Shown here piece by piece: positions 1 to 9,121 of a DNA stretch of 15,908 nucleotides (positions within the stretch are counted from its first letter, which is position 1; each line of letters opens with the position of its first letter). The translations under genes and the position numbers were made by a program. Source of the DNA: Darksidea phi (lineage: Eukaryota; Ascomycota; Dothideomycetes; Pleosporales; Lentitheciaceae). Where the stretch lies: contig JASJFT010000428.1 of NCBI GenBank assembly GCA_030770425.1, forward strand, positions 1 through 15,908. The letters run 5' to 3'. The notes under the pieces were generated by a model, which saw only the letters and a program-made list of their open reading frames with translations, ran no database searches and was not told the origin of the DNA.

Positions 1-131
1 CTCTGTTTGCTCTGTTCGCTAAGACACAGATCAACCAGATCATTGTCACGTAATGTTGGATCACTGACTAAGCCCTTATCTTGGCTTCCAACCTTCTCGG
101 GATACCCCGCATCCTGTGATTCGCGTGGGGT
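1..131. other. Non-RIPed left flank, no gene seen
   Basis: This stretch has ordinary base composition, with frequent CA and TG dinucleotides, in sharp contrast to everything to its right. I see no convincing coding region, RNA gene or repeat in it. A weak hairpin could form between the CCCCGC near 105 and the GCGTGGGG at 123-130. It is probably the host sequence, or an un-RIPed single-copy sequence, into which the outermost repeat was inserted. Confidence 0.6.
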
Positions 132-456
132 TGTAACAAATTCTTACTTTATATTTTCTTTTATATAAGTAAGTCTCTTTTCTAAATAAGTCTTCTTCTT
201 TTTAAGATAGATATAGACTAAGTCTAAGCTATAATATATTCTCTTCTCTACTCTATATTATTCCTATATAGTAGAGTATTAGAGATAAATTAGAAGGAAC
301 GTCTACTAGATAGTATTAAAAATAGATATCTATTAGATTTTTTTATTAAATTTATCTTAGTATAGATTCTATACTAGATCTATATAAGAATTTTATTACT
401 TCTTATTTATAAATTATAATATAGATTTATATATTATCTAAGTAGATTTTTAAAAT

Positions 457-655
457 AGTAATATTATATTTTTATTATTTATTTTAGTATAAATATTTTT
501 ATTTAGTAGATAGTATAGTAATAAGATAGTAAAATTATACTTATATTATTTATTTTAATATAAATACTTTTATTAAGTAGATAGTATAGTAATCTAATAG
601 AATTAAAGTAATATAATAGATTATACTTATATTATATATCTTATATAAATACTCT
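457..655. repeat. Degenerate tandem repeat, period about 71-79 bp
   Basis: Two and a half copies of an AT-rich unit start near 457, 528 and 607. Each contains a version of 'attatttattttagtataa' followed, in the first two copies, by 'agtagatagtatagtaat'. The copies differ mainly by transitions, as expected after RIP. Tandem duplications of this size are themselves RIP targets. No coding signal is evident. Confidence 0.55.
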
Positions 656-659
656 ATTA

Positions 660-895
660 TTCTTAAAATAACTTTAACTTACTCTTTTTCTTTTTTAATC
701 TTTTTACTCTCTCTCTTTATACTTTTTACTAGATATTTTTTATTCTTATTAATATTTTTTCTTTACTTTTCTTAGTATTCTTTAGTTCTTATCTTAATAT
801 CTTTTCTTTCTTCTTCGTAGTTCTCTTTAGCTTTATATTAATATACTTTTTTCTATCTCTTTAGCTCTCTTTAGCTTTATATAGATATTTTTTTA
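660..895. other. Pyrimidine-rich + strand tract
   Basis: The + strand here is nearly all C and T with scattered TA steps, and includes two copies of 'ctctttagctttatat' near 822 and 863. Read on the minus strand it is purine-rich and would encode a Lys/Glu/Arg-rich segment with few stops. It may be the remnant of a charged or coiled-coil tail of an element-encoded protein, or simply a polypyrimidine tract. I cannot decide between these. Confidence 0.35.
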
Positions 896-1717
896 AGTTC
901 TTAAAATATCTAATATAATTAATAATATTTTATCTTTTAATAATTTTTTTATTATTATTAGAGGTATCTTAGGTATTAATAAGAATAAGTTATTAAAGTA
1001 TTCTTCTTCTTATTAGTCTCTTATATTCTATAATAATTCTATATATATTCTCTTTATTTATTACTTTAGACTAATCTAGGACTTATAGTCTATTTATTTA
1101 AGAGATTATTATTAATATTTAAACTAATTTAAGATTTAAGATAATTTTAAAAATAAGATAAATATTATTATTATAGACTTTAATTAAGTTTATTAGAAAT
1201 ATATCTCTTAGTATCTTAACTAAGATTTATAGATAAATATTATATAGTTTAATTATATAATAATTAGAGAACTTTTCTAATTCTAGTATAAAACTTTATT
1301 AATCTCTTCTTCCTCTTACTTCTATATTACTATCTTAATTACTAAAACGTTTACTAGCTATTCGAATCCTCTATACTTTATTAAGGACTTAAAGAATTAA
1401 ATATCTAGATTAATATTACTAATTATCTATTATAATCTTATATTCTAATTATAAATAAAGATATTATTTACTAGAGTTAAGTTTATATTACTAGTTAGCT
1501 ATATTTTTACGTTAATATAGATATACTATATTAAATACCTAGAGAAGAACCTCGCTATTAAAGATAAGAAGATATAATATCCTAGTACTATTTAAATCTA
1601 TTATTATTTTATTTCTTAATCTTAGTTCTTATAGCTTCTTCTTTAAATATCCCTTTACTTTCTTAGAGATATTATTAATATAGATAATTATAGTTTAGTA
1701 GATAGTATTTAGCTTAT

Positions 1718-1791
1718 TATAAAAGATTAGTCGATTTATTATACTTTATATAATATATAGTATTCGATTATTAAATAGATAATCTTTTATA
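1718..1791. repeat. 12-bp inverted repeat, 50-bp spacer
   Basis: Positions 1718-1729 (tataaaagatta) and 1780-1791 (taatcttttata) are exact reverse complements. In DNA this AT-rich a 12-bp match can arise by chance, and RIP creates TA steps on both strands. It could be an internal hairpin of element C, but no function is supported. Confidence 0.4.
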
Positions 1792-1832
1792 CCTTTATAT
1801 ATAATTATTTAATATAAGTATTACTCTTTTAA

Positions 1833-1944
1833 TTTATATTCTTTAGTTTATATTTTTTAGTTTATATTTCTTAATTTATATTTCTTTATTTATATCTTTT
1901 TATTTATATTTCTTAGTTTATATCCCTTAGTTCGTATCTTTTAA
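1833..1944. repeat. 14-bp minisatellite, 8 copies
   Basis: Eight contiguous copies of a 14-bp unit with consensus tttatatttcttag run without indels. Copies begin at 1833, 1847, 1861, 1875, 1889, 1903, 1917 and 1931. The last two contain C or G where the others have T or A (tttatatcccttag, ttcgtatcttttaa), so those copies probably retain older bases. A further weak copy may precede at 1819. A 14-bp period does not preserve a reading frame, which argues against a coding repeat. Confidence 0.75.
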
Positions 1945-2075
1945 TTCTAATAGTTCCTCTCTTCTATATTCTACCCCCTTTCTTTAGACTATATATTAAG
2001 ACTTATATTAGATAAAGCTAGTATTAGCTACCTATTATTCTACGAACTAATATTAAGTATTCTACTCTTTTTATA

Positions 2076-2080
2076 TATAG
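2076..2080. repeat. Left target-site duplication of element B
   Basis: The five bases tatag directly precede the 5' LTR of element B and recur exactly at 15555-15559 directly after its 3' LTR. Five-bp duplications are typical of Ty3/Gypsy integrases. This fixes the outer borders of B and its insertion into element C. Confidence 0.85.
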
Positions 2081-2299
2081 TATTATAAACCAAATATATA
2101 CTACGAAATAATAGTAAGAAGAACTACCTAAGATTAAATCTATTACTAGCTCTAATATAGAATATAATAATTACGACTATAGTATAAACGATAATTAGTA
2201 CGAATAACTTTACTAGGGAGTTATATAATAGATCTATAGATCTATATATCTTAATAAATATAGATTCTATAGATCTATAGATCTATAAATTAGTAGATT

Positions 2300-2307
2300 T
2301 ATAAAGG
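2300..2307 (+). promoter_or_regulatory. Possible TATA box in 5' LTR of element B
   Basis: TATAAAGG is identical in both LTRs (also at 15321-15328) although the surrounding bases differ. RIP creates TA steps, so a TATA-like string is weak evidence. A second candidate, tatataata at 2350-2358, is also the same in both LTRs. It lies about 40 bases before the presumed self-primer at 2391. Confidence 0.25.
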
Positions 2308-2390
2308 TATAGAGCTATAGATTCTATAAATCTAAGGAAACTAAATTAATATATAATAACTATAAATTTTCTAGATAGTTTTTCTTCCTT

Positions 2391-2398
2391 ATAGTTAA
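2391..2398 (+). promoter_or_regulatory. Candidate self-primer (start of R) in 5' LTR of element B
   Basis: atagttaa is the exact reverse complement of ttaactat at 2536-2543, which starts three bases after the LTR. In the Tf1/sushi group the first bases of the mRNA fold back onto such a site to prime reverse transcription. An eight-base match in AT-rich DNA is weak alone, but element A shows the same arrangement with the same three-base offset. Confidence 0.35.
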
Positions 2399-2533
2399 TT
2401 TAAATCTAGATTAATTCTTACTTATTAATATAATTAAACTATTACTTACTTCTTTTAACTTCTTCTTTCCTATCTTAAGTATAAACCTCTAAATAAGACT
2501 AAATAATCTATCGGGCCTAGACCCTATTTAATA

Positions 2534-2669
2534 CCTTAACTATTTAGTAGGTAGGAATAGCTAACTATAATAGTAGAAGAAGGAATCTAATAAAGTAGAG
2601 TAGTATAACTACTAACTTAAGACGAACCCTTAGAAGTAGGAAGCTATAAGAAATTTAGTTCCCTAAAAG
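2534..2669 (+). other. 5' leader of element B with candidate primer-binding site
   Basis: This short untranslated segment lies between the 5' LTR of B and the insertion point of A. The likely primer-binding site is ttaactat at 2536-2543, complementary to 2391-2398. No TGG-derived start, expected for a tRNA primer (TGG becoming TAG after RIP), directly follows the LTR. The leader continues, after A, at 9107. Confidence 0.45.
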
Positions 2670-2674
2670 ATAGT
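2670..2674. repeat. Left target-site duplication of element A
   Basis: atagt directly precedes the 5' LTR of element A and recurs exactly at 9102-9106 after its 3' LTR. It marks the insertion of A into the leader of B. Confidence 0.88.
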
Positions 2675-2764
2675 TATTATAGTACTAACTTATAACTATT
2701 TATATCTATTACGTACTATATCTATAACTATAGTACTTCCTTTACTAGACCTTACTATATTAGG

Positions 2765-2773
2765 TATATATAG
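2765..2773 (+). promoter_or_regulatory. Possible TATA box in 5' LTR of element A
   Basis: tatatatag followed by cccccgc is the same in both LTRs (also at 9015-9023). It lies 28-37 bases before the presumed start of R at 2802, a normal TATA to start distance. RIP could have made some of these TA steps, so the call is tentative. Confidence 0.35.
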
Positions 2774-2801
2774 CCCCCGCTTATTCTAGTATTAGCCCTT
2801 T

Positions 2802-2810
2802 ATAGTATAA
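2802..2810 (+). promoter_or_regulatory. Candidate self-primer (start of R) in 5' LTR of element A
   Basis: atagtataa is the exact reverse complement of ttatactat at 2854-2862, which starts three bases after the LTR. With the TATA-like string upstream, it fits the 5' end of a Tf1/sushi-type self-priming transcript. The copy in the 3' LTR (9052-9060) is unchanged. Confidence 0.4.
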
Positions 2811-2853
2811 CTTATATTCTACCTTAACCCTAGTATATCTATACCGTAATAAT

Positions 2854-2862
2854 TTATACTAT
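2854..2862 (+). other. Candidate primer-binding site of element A
   Basis: ttatactat, starting three bases after the 5' LTR, is complementary to 2802-2810 inside the LTR. A conventional tRNA site would begin with TGG (TAG or TAA after RIP) directly after the LTR, and this does not. Confidence 0.4.
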
Positions 2863-2902
2863 CCTTTCTTTCGATTCTACTACTAGGGTAAGACGCTCCT
2901 TT

Positions 2903-2921
2903 AATAGTCTAATCGACTATT
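2903..2921. repeat. 7-bp hairpin in leader of element A
   Basis: aatagtc and gactatt form a perfect inverted repeat around a five-base loop. It lies in the untranslated leader between the primer-binding site and gag. It could be an RNA hairpin of the retroelement leader, or chance. Confidence 0.3.
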
Positions 2922-2975
2922 CTAAACCTAAAAGATACTAAGCTAGACCTAAGACCTACGCTATACCTAGAATAC

Positions 2976-3021
2976 CGAGAATACTAAGAACTTCGAGAAT
3001 ACTAAGAACTCTAAGAATACT
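2976..3021 (+). repeat. 18-bp direct repeat in front of gag of element A
   Basis: Two nearly identical 18-bp units (cgagaatactaagaactt at 2976, and 2994) are followed by a partial third unit from 3012. The unit length is a multiple of three, so it would read in frame with gag as a six-residue repeat. However, the likely start codon lies just after it, which would place it in the leader. Confidence 0.55.
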
Positions 3022-4500
3022 ATAGCTACCGAAGATTAGTAATATTAGTAGAACGAGTAACTTATTACTATAATTAATTAGATTCCCGTACTAGCCTCTC
3101 TTATTCGAATAGAAGGTATAGTAAGCGACTCTATCGTATTAATTATACTAGAAAACGAGGAACCTATTTTCTTAACTCGTCGAGGTATTAAAGCTATACT
3201 AAATACCCTAGATATAAGAGTATAATACTATATTTCCTCTCTTATTATAGATCTTAAAGAAGTATACTAAGTTACTTAGTAGCTCTAGAGTAAAGTTAAT
3301 ACCCTACGTACCTAGACCTCTATTTATACCTCTTACCGTCGTCTTACTACTAATCTTAATAAATTTAATAGAGCTAATAAGTCTATAAGTAAGCGCTAAA
3401 CTAAGTATAAAAACTAGAAATATAAGATCTATAGTATCTATACTATAGATAGGGTAATCTTTAATATAGAATTTAAATATATCTAATATATCTTTAGTCT
3501 TATATCTAGTAATATACTCGATATCTACTATAACTAACTCGAAACTATATAGTCTAATCTAGATAACCTAACTAAATAGAAATAGTAAATCCCTATCGAC
3601 CTATAGAAGATCCTTAATATCTACTATATTACTTCTAACGAATAGATTAAGATAAGTACTATATTTAATAAAGTTATTATAAATAGCCGGTCGTTTTTAG
3701 ACTTCTAAGCTAAATTCTATAAATAGACTACTAAAGTAGAAAAAACTAATATAGAAAAAGTTTAAGCTCTACGTACTAAAGTCTCTACTATACTAGATAC
3801 TATAACTATTCTTCGAGAAAAATAACTAGACCGTATAGACTATAAGGGATAGGTAGAGCTCTTCGTATAAATCTAAAAAAGAAAATAAGTAGAAGAATAT
3901 ATTAAGAGTATATATACTAGCTTCTACTTAAATAATAACTAGCTAAGTAATACCCCTTAATTAGTCTCCGTATCTATATTTTCTTCCCTAATAATAGTCC
4001 TAATCTATACCGGCGATTCTATAATCCTAGATATAATATATACTCTATATACCTCCTGTAAAGAATATAAAACCGCCGATACCTACTTCTATTATAGTAA
4101 AATAGGCTACTATAAGAATATATACTAAGAAAAGAAGAGAAATAATAAGCGATTTGGTAGAGTTTAGGGCTAAGAGTAAGCTATATAATAAATATCTTAG
4201 GACTAATAAGTAACGCGTACCTAGTCTTAATACTTCTAATACTAGTAGGCCTAAAACTAATATACGTAACCCTAGTACGGCCGCCTCTAGTTTTAATATA
4301 ATAACTAGAATACTAATAACTAATCCCCTTACCTACGCCTATTTAATAATCCCTTCTTTAACCGTACTATAGATTAACCCTAGGGATACGCTAGAACTAA
4401 AACCTCTACGTCTAAGACTAAAGCCCCTCGTATTAATATACTAGTTAGCTTAGTATTACCCTTTATAAGTATCTCTTATATTAATAACTTAAAAAATATA
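3022..4500 (+). pseudogene. gag of element A, destroyed by RIP
   Basis: Gag forms the virus-like particle and binds the element RNA. The remnant reads in the frame of codon start 3022. I chose this start because ata-gct there looks like a former ATG-GCT followed by Thr-Glu-Asp codons; no ATG survives anywhere in the element. The decisive motif is a CCHC zinc knuckle (C-x2-C-x4-H-x4-C) at 4084-4125, in which Cys and His codons have become Tyr (TGC to TAC, TGT to TAT, CAC to TAC). After it, 4141-4320 is packed with in-frame TAA and TAG, best read as a former Gln-rich linker (CAA/CAG). The frame stays readable to about 4500. Pol then continues in the -1 frame, as in retroelements that make Gag-Pol by ribosomal frameshifting. 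The original stop cannot be told from RIP-made stops. Confidence 0.75.
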
Positions 4501-4502
4501 TA

Positions 4503-7500
4503 ACCTCTAGTTATTATTATAACTAGAGGTTAGGTAGGAAAGAATTATTAGACGAGTAACTATACTAGATTCGGACTATTCTAAGTAAAAAGGCCCCCCT
4601 TTAACTTAGATCTATAGATAGTAAATTATTATTTATTTATACTTCTTTTCTACTTATATATACTACTATTAATATATAGAGCCTTATTAATAGTAGATAC
4701 TTAGCTATTACCTTTCTTAACTAAATCTTTATCTAAAAATATACTATTAATACCTATACTATATCCTTTCTAAGGAAGCTCTTACTAGCTAATAGCTATA
4801 CTAGTAATATACTTACCCGATATACTATCTTACCTATATAGATTAGAAACTACTACGAAAATTACTTATTATATATTACTAATCTAGTCTAAAATACTCC
4901 TATTATCCTTAGCCTTCCTTAGCTTTAGAAATATAACCTATCTATTAATTAGATATTAATAATAGTTAATATAGACTCTTAGTACTATTAGAAATACTAC
5001 TACTACGGAACCGAGGCCGTATAAGTAGCTTTCTTAGCTACCCCCCCTAGTAAAAATATATTAGATAAAACTAAACTACTATACCCTAAGCTATAAACTA
5101 ATATAATAAATTATTAACTATTTTTATATATTAAGGATATCGACGAGTATAATCTCCGTTAATTAAATAGAGAAACCCTAATAGACCTACCCCCCGAACT
5201 TATACTAGACTACCCCTACTATAGAATAAGGAACTTAGATACTAAATATAGAAAAATTCTAGAATATTAAGTAATTATAGTATAAAATTATATTATAACT
5301 AAACTACTTCTAGCTATACAAGTAGGAGGACGCCAAGTTAACTTAAAGAAATTTAAGAAAGAACTACTATTACTACTTAGTATCCTCCTACTAACTAAAC
5401 TAAATTACGAATCTTTTAATTTCTCTAATATTTATCTTATATAAGCTGTAACCTTTATATAATTCTATAAATAATCTAATATAAAAGCTACCTATATTAT
5501 ATAGAATAAGCTAGACTAAGTACTTAAAATATTACTAAAGAATAAAGAAGACTAAATTCTAAATCTTATTAAAGAAGAATTTAAAGATATCCTAGATAAT
5601 AAAATTATAACTACTCTTCTAGATAAGTTCCTACTATAGTTCTATAAATTTCTTATCGACTATAAATATACCCTATACCTTTAAGGTATTAAAGAATCGG
5701 ATATTAATAAGTTCCTAGTAGGGAAACTACCTCTATCTAACGACGAGCTAAAAAAGAAACTTCTAGAATAGCTAAGGGATATAGTAGTTGGATTCCTTCT
5801 TAGAAAAGTAGACGAACTTCTACTAAGACGAGTATAGGATTATAAAATTAATATTATCCTAGATAAAAAACCTCTATATTAAAAGAATTAACTCTTTTTT
5901 CTATTTAAACTCCGAGTTATACGTAAATAGCTAGATAATAATCTAGATAAGGGTTTTATTCGGGAATTCTATACGCGATATACCGTCTTCCTACTTCTAG
6001 TAGTAAAACTAGGCGGAGGAGTACGTATATATTAAGACTATAGAGGTCTAAATAATATTACTATTAAGAACTACTACCTACTACCTTTTATTCGAGAAAC
6101 TCTCGATACTCTTTATAATATAAAGGTATATACTAAACTCGATATTATTACTATCTTTAATAAATTATATATCGTCGAAGGATACGAGTAGAAAATAGTA
6201 TTTATTATATATTTTAGACTTTTCGAAATTTTAGTTATACCTTTTAGCCTTTATAATATACTAGTATTCTTCTAAAACTATATTAATTATACCCTTTATA
6301 ATCTATTAGATTATACCTATACTACGTACTTTAATAATATTCTAGTCTACTTAGATAATAGAAAAGAATACTAGAAGTACGTTCGAGAAGTAGTCTAGAG
6401 ATTAATTAATATTAGTCTTTAAATTAATATCTATAAATATAAGTTTAAGATTATAAAGACTAAATACCTTAGACTTATTATCTTCTTTAGTAGTATTAAA
6501 ATAGACTTTAAGAAAGTTACTATAATTTTAAAATAGATATAATCCCCTTATCTAAAGGATCTATAGAAATTCCTAGGCTTTATAAACTTTTACTAATACT
6601 TTATTCGAGACTTCTTAAAGATATATATCCTACTTAATAAACTTCTATATAAGGATACCCTATAGAACTAGACTACTAAATAGATAACTACCTTTAAGTT
6701 ACTTAAAAATTCCTTTATTATAGCGCCGGTACTAACGATATACGACTTTACTAAGAAGATAGTCTTAGAAACTAATACTTCTAATTAGATATTAGGTAGT
6801 ATCCTCTTCTAATATAATAATAATAGTATTCTACGTATAATCGCCTACTTTTTAAGTAAATATAGTATTACTAAATATAATTACGAGATCTACGATAAAG
6901 AATTATTAGTAATTATTAAGTCTCTAGAAGAATAGTAACTAGAACTCTAAGGAACTATAGAACTATTTAAAATCGTTACTAACTATAAGAATCTAGAATA
7001 CTTTATAACTATAAAGATACTATTATAATACTAGATTTACTAGTTAGAGTTCCTATTATAATTTAACTTTAGAATTATTTATTAACTAGGCTTAAAAGCT
7101 ATACGACTAGATATACTAAGTAGAATACTAAGAGACCGACCGAATAAGAATAATACTTCTAATAATAGAGTAAAAAATAGACTACGAATAGTCCTTCTAC
7201 TAGAAGTTCTTAGTAACGAAGTCCTAAAAGACCTCCTCGACTAAACTTCTATAAGTATAGTACTACTAATCCTCCCTACTATAGATCGATCTATTAATAA
7301 ACTAATTAACTCTATATACTCTACTATATTAATAGCTATAGAAATAATTACTACCCTCTTAGACTTAAGTATAAGACGCTAGCTAAAATACCTTTAAAAA
7401 ATTATATAGGTATTAATACTAGACTTTATACTTCGCTAAGGCCGTATATAGTATTAAGAATACCTCTTTATACTACCTTACGACGAACTCCGTATATAGA

Positions 7501-8849
7501 TTCTATACTAAATATATAATTCTATACCTACTAGATATCTAGGATAGATTAAAATAATAGAACTAGTTATCTAAGACTATTAGTAGCTACGTATAATACG
7601 TAATATTAAAACCTACGTCTAAGTATATAAACTCTACGTCTAAATTAAAAGCTCTAGATTATTATTCTAAGAATTTCTTAAGTTCTTACTAGTTTTATTT
7701 TAGATATAGTTAGATATCTCTATCGACTATATTACCCTACTTTTAAAATTATAGTAGTACGACTGTATATATAAATACGTCCTTATTATAGTCTATAGAC
7801 TTACGAAGATATACTATATTATTTCTATTAGAAAAATCGATATATCTAAGTTAGTCGACGTCTTTATATCTCGAGTTTACTCCCTCTATAGTTATCCTAA
7901 TAATATTCTATCTAATTAAGGAACCTAGTTTATATTATAGTTTTAGGACTAATTATCTATAAGGCTCGAGATTATACTAAAATACTCCTTATTATTCTAC
8001 CTTAAGACCGATAGCTAGACCGAGCGAGTAAATAGTAGTATTAAAGTATACCTTTAAGTATTTATAAATTTTTACTAGAATAACTAGGTATAATAGCTTC
8101 TTCTTACGAAATTTACTATAAATAATATTATCTCTAAAATAACTAGTATTTCTCTATTCTTCGCTAATTATAGGTTCTACCTAAAACTTAGAGTTAAGTC
8201 TAGCTAACTAATATTACTAAACCTATCTCTATCCTAATAATAAGAATTCTTTAAAGTAAATAATACTATCGATAGATTTAATCGTATTATTACCTAGCTA
8301 AAAGCTATTATTAAATAATCTATCGAGCGCTATAAATACTATATAAACGAGAAGTAAGAAGATATACTAAGATTTACTATAAGAGATAAGGTCTTTATAG
8401 ATATAAGAAATATAAAAACTAATAAACTAATAAAAAAAGAAGATAATAAGATAGTAGGCCCGTTTAAAGTTCTAAAAGTTTACGACCAAGTATATACTCT
8501 AAAACTCCTAGTAATTATAAAAATATTCTTAGTATTTTATAACTCGCTACTCTAACTAAAATACTCCTTCTAAGGACTCCTAGGATAAAATATAATAAAC
8601 GAAGCTAAGTTCTAATATCTTAGAGGAAGAATACTTAAATAAGAAGATAGAATAAAAGAGCTAACTAAATAATAGGAATTCGAGTCCCTATTAGACTATT
8701 ACGACGAGGACCTATAATAACTAATATACTTAGTTAAATAGAAATACTACCCTACTACCTAGTAGCTAGTATCCGACCTAAAAGGTTAAGAGAGTATAGT
8801 TCGTTAATTTTATAACGACTACTTAGATAAACCTACCCTAAGATAGATC
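4503..8849 (+). pseudogene. pol of element A (PR-RT-RH-IN-chromodomain), destroyed by RIP
   Basis: Pol copies the element RNA and integrates the DNA. One frame (codons at multiples of three) carries every domain. Protease: 4683-4706, where the D-S-G active site reads N-S-R. Reverse transcriptase: about 5838-6500, with LDKGFIR near 5950, DYRGLN near 6040, KLDI near 6135, and F-D-D turned to F-N-N at 6330-6338. RNase H: about 6735-7110, with the first catalytic Asp as Asn at 6774 and [10 protein letters not shown] at 6879-6908. Integrase: CxxC of the HHCC finger near 7626-7637, D at 7725, D changed to N at 7914, E at 8022, giving exactly 35 residues between the last two. GPY/F module: about 8448-8560 (GPFKVLKVYDQVYTLKL). 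Chromodomain: about 8667-8800 (YLVK at 8727). Stops are TAA/TAG from CAA, CAG and TGG. Start and stop are approximate. The family is Ty3/Gypsy chromovirus; the clade is inferred. Confidence 0.9.
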
Positions 8850-8911
8850 TAAAGGATACCGATATTAGTAAATTTTCTTTCTATAGAGCTATCCGAGACG
8901 TATAGCTATTT

Positions 8912-8920
8912 AAAGGGGGG
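8912..8920 (+). other. Polypurine tract of element A
   Basis: aaagggggg lies four bases before the 3' LTR and would prime plus-strand DNA synthesis. It survives because runs of G not preceded by T are not RIP targets. Confidence 0.75.
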
Positions 8921-8924
8921 ATAC

Positions 8925-9101
8925 TATTATAGTACTAACCTATAACTATTTATACCTATTACGTACCGTATTTATAACTATAGTACTCCCTTTACTAGAC
9001 CTTACTATATTAGATATATATAGCCCCCGCTCGTCCTAGTATTAGTCCTTTATAGTATAACTTATATTCTATCTTAACCCTAGTATATCCGTACCGTAAT
9101 A
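8925..9101 (+). repeat. 3' LTR of element A
   Basis: This is the gap-free partner of 2675-2851. It keeps CG at three places where the 5' copy has TA, and is the less mutated copy. It follows a polypurine tract and is followed by the atagt target duplication. Confidence 0.93.
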
Positions 9102-9106
9102 ATAGT
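9102..9106. repeat. Right target-site duplication of element A
   Basis: atagt is identical to 2670-2674. Element B sequence resumes here. Confidence 0.88.
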
Positions 9107-9121
9107 ATAACTATAGAAAAT

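Larger units (their letters stand above)
134..2080. mobile_element. Left part of unidentified RIPed repeat (element C)
   Basis: This extremely AT-rich block has no CpA or TpG after position 138. It must have been RIPed, so it was probably a repeat or part of one. Element B is inserted at its right end (target duplication at 2076-2080), and the sequence appears to resume at 15560. The outer ends are short imperfect inverted repeats: TAACAA at 134-139 and TTGTTA at 15835-15840. A TA target duplication, as in Tc1/mariner or pogo/Fot1 elements, would fit, and the rejoined length of about 2.2 kb is in the range of such elements. I could not recognise any transposase motif in six frames. The longest fairly coherent frame is on + around 1330-1950. 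The minus strand at 660-890 reads as a Lys/Glu/Arg-rich segment. It could equally be a degenerate non-autonomous element or several fragments. Confidence 0.35.
2081..2533 (+). repeat. 5' LTR of element B
   Basis: This LTR aligns end to end, without gaps, with 15102-15554 at a constant offset of 13021. It begins tatta (probably TGTTA before RIP) and ends taata (probably TAACA). Many of the roughly 50 differences are CG in one copy against TA in the other. It contains palindromic repeats around agatct (2229-2290). It also holds one of the few surviving CpA sites of the window, at 2091, where the 3' LTR has TpA. Confidence 0.93.
2675..2851 (+). repeat. 5' LTR of element A
   Basis: This LTR aligns without gaps with 8925-9101 (offset 6250). 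By hand I count 14 differences, all transitions. Several are adjacent pairs, TA here against CG in the 3' copy, so the 5' LTR is the more heavily mutated copy. It begins tattatag (probably TGTTATAG) and ends taata (probably TAACA). Confidence 0.93.
2675..9101 (+). mobile_element. Element A: RIPed Ty3/Gypsy chromovirus nested in element B
   Basis: This is a complete 6427-bp LTR retrotransposon with 177-bp LTRs, a 5-bp target duplication (atagt), a polypurine tract at 8912-8920, gag in one frame and pol in the -1 frame. It lies in the same orientation as B, 137 bp downstream of B's 5' LTR. Pol stays in one frame from about 4503 to 8849, so there is no sign of indels, only RIP transitions. Eight of the eleven surviving CpA/TpG sites of the window are in this element. 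It is also visibly richer in G and C than B or C, so it seems less severely RIPed. Confidence 0.93.

Noticed and set aside
660..895. C-terminal tail of a pogo/Fot1-like transposase on the minus strand
   Set aside because: The Lys/Glu-rich reading fits loosely, but I found no DDE or helix-turn-helix motif upstream in the same frame, so it is mentioned only as a possibility.
1330..1950. Crypton (DUF3435) or other known transposase on the + strand
   Set aside because: One frame reads fairly coherently but no catalytic motif or family signature could be matched by eye.
2229..2290. Repeated agatct palindromes as a protein-binding array
   Set aside because: They lie in the LTR and several differ in the other LTR through RIP. 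The TA-rich context makes such palindromes common.
2361..2367. TATAAAT as the TATA box of element B
   Set aside because: The 3' LTR has CG in place of TA here (tacgaat), so the TATA string was probably created by RIP.
3022..8849. A functional gag-pol or host gene with alternative genetic code
   Set aside because: TAA/TAG occur exactly where CAA, CAG or TGG are expected, ATG is absent, and catalytic Asp codons are changed in the RIP pattern. Reassigned stops would not explain this.
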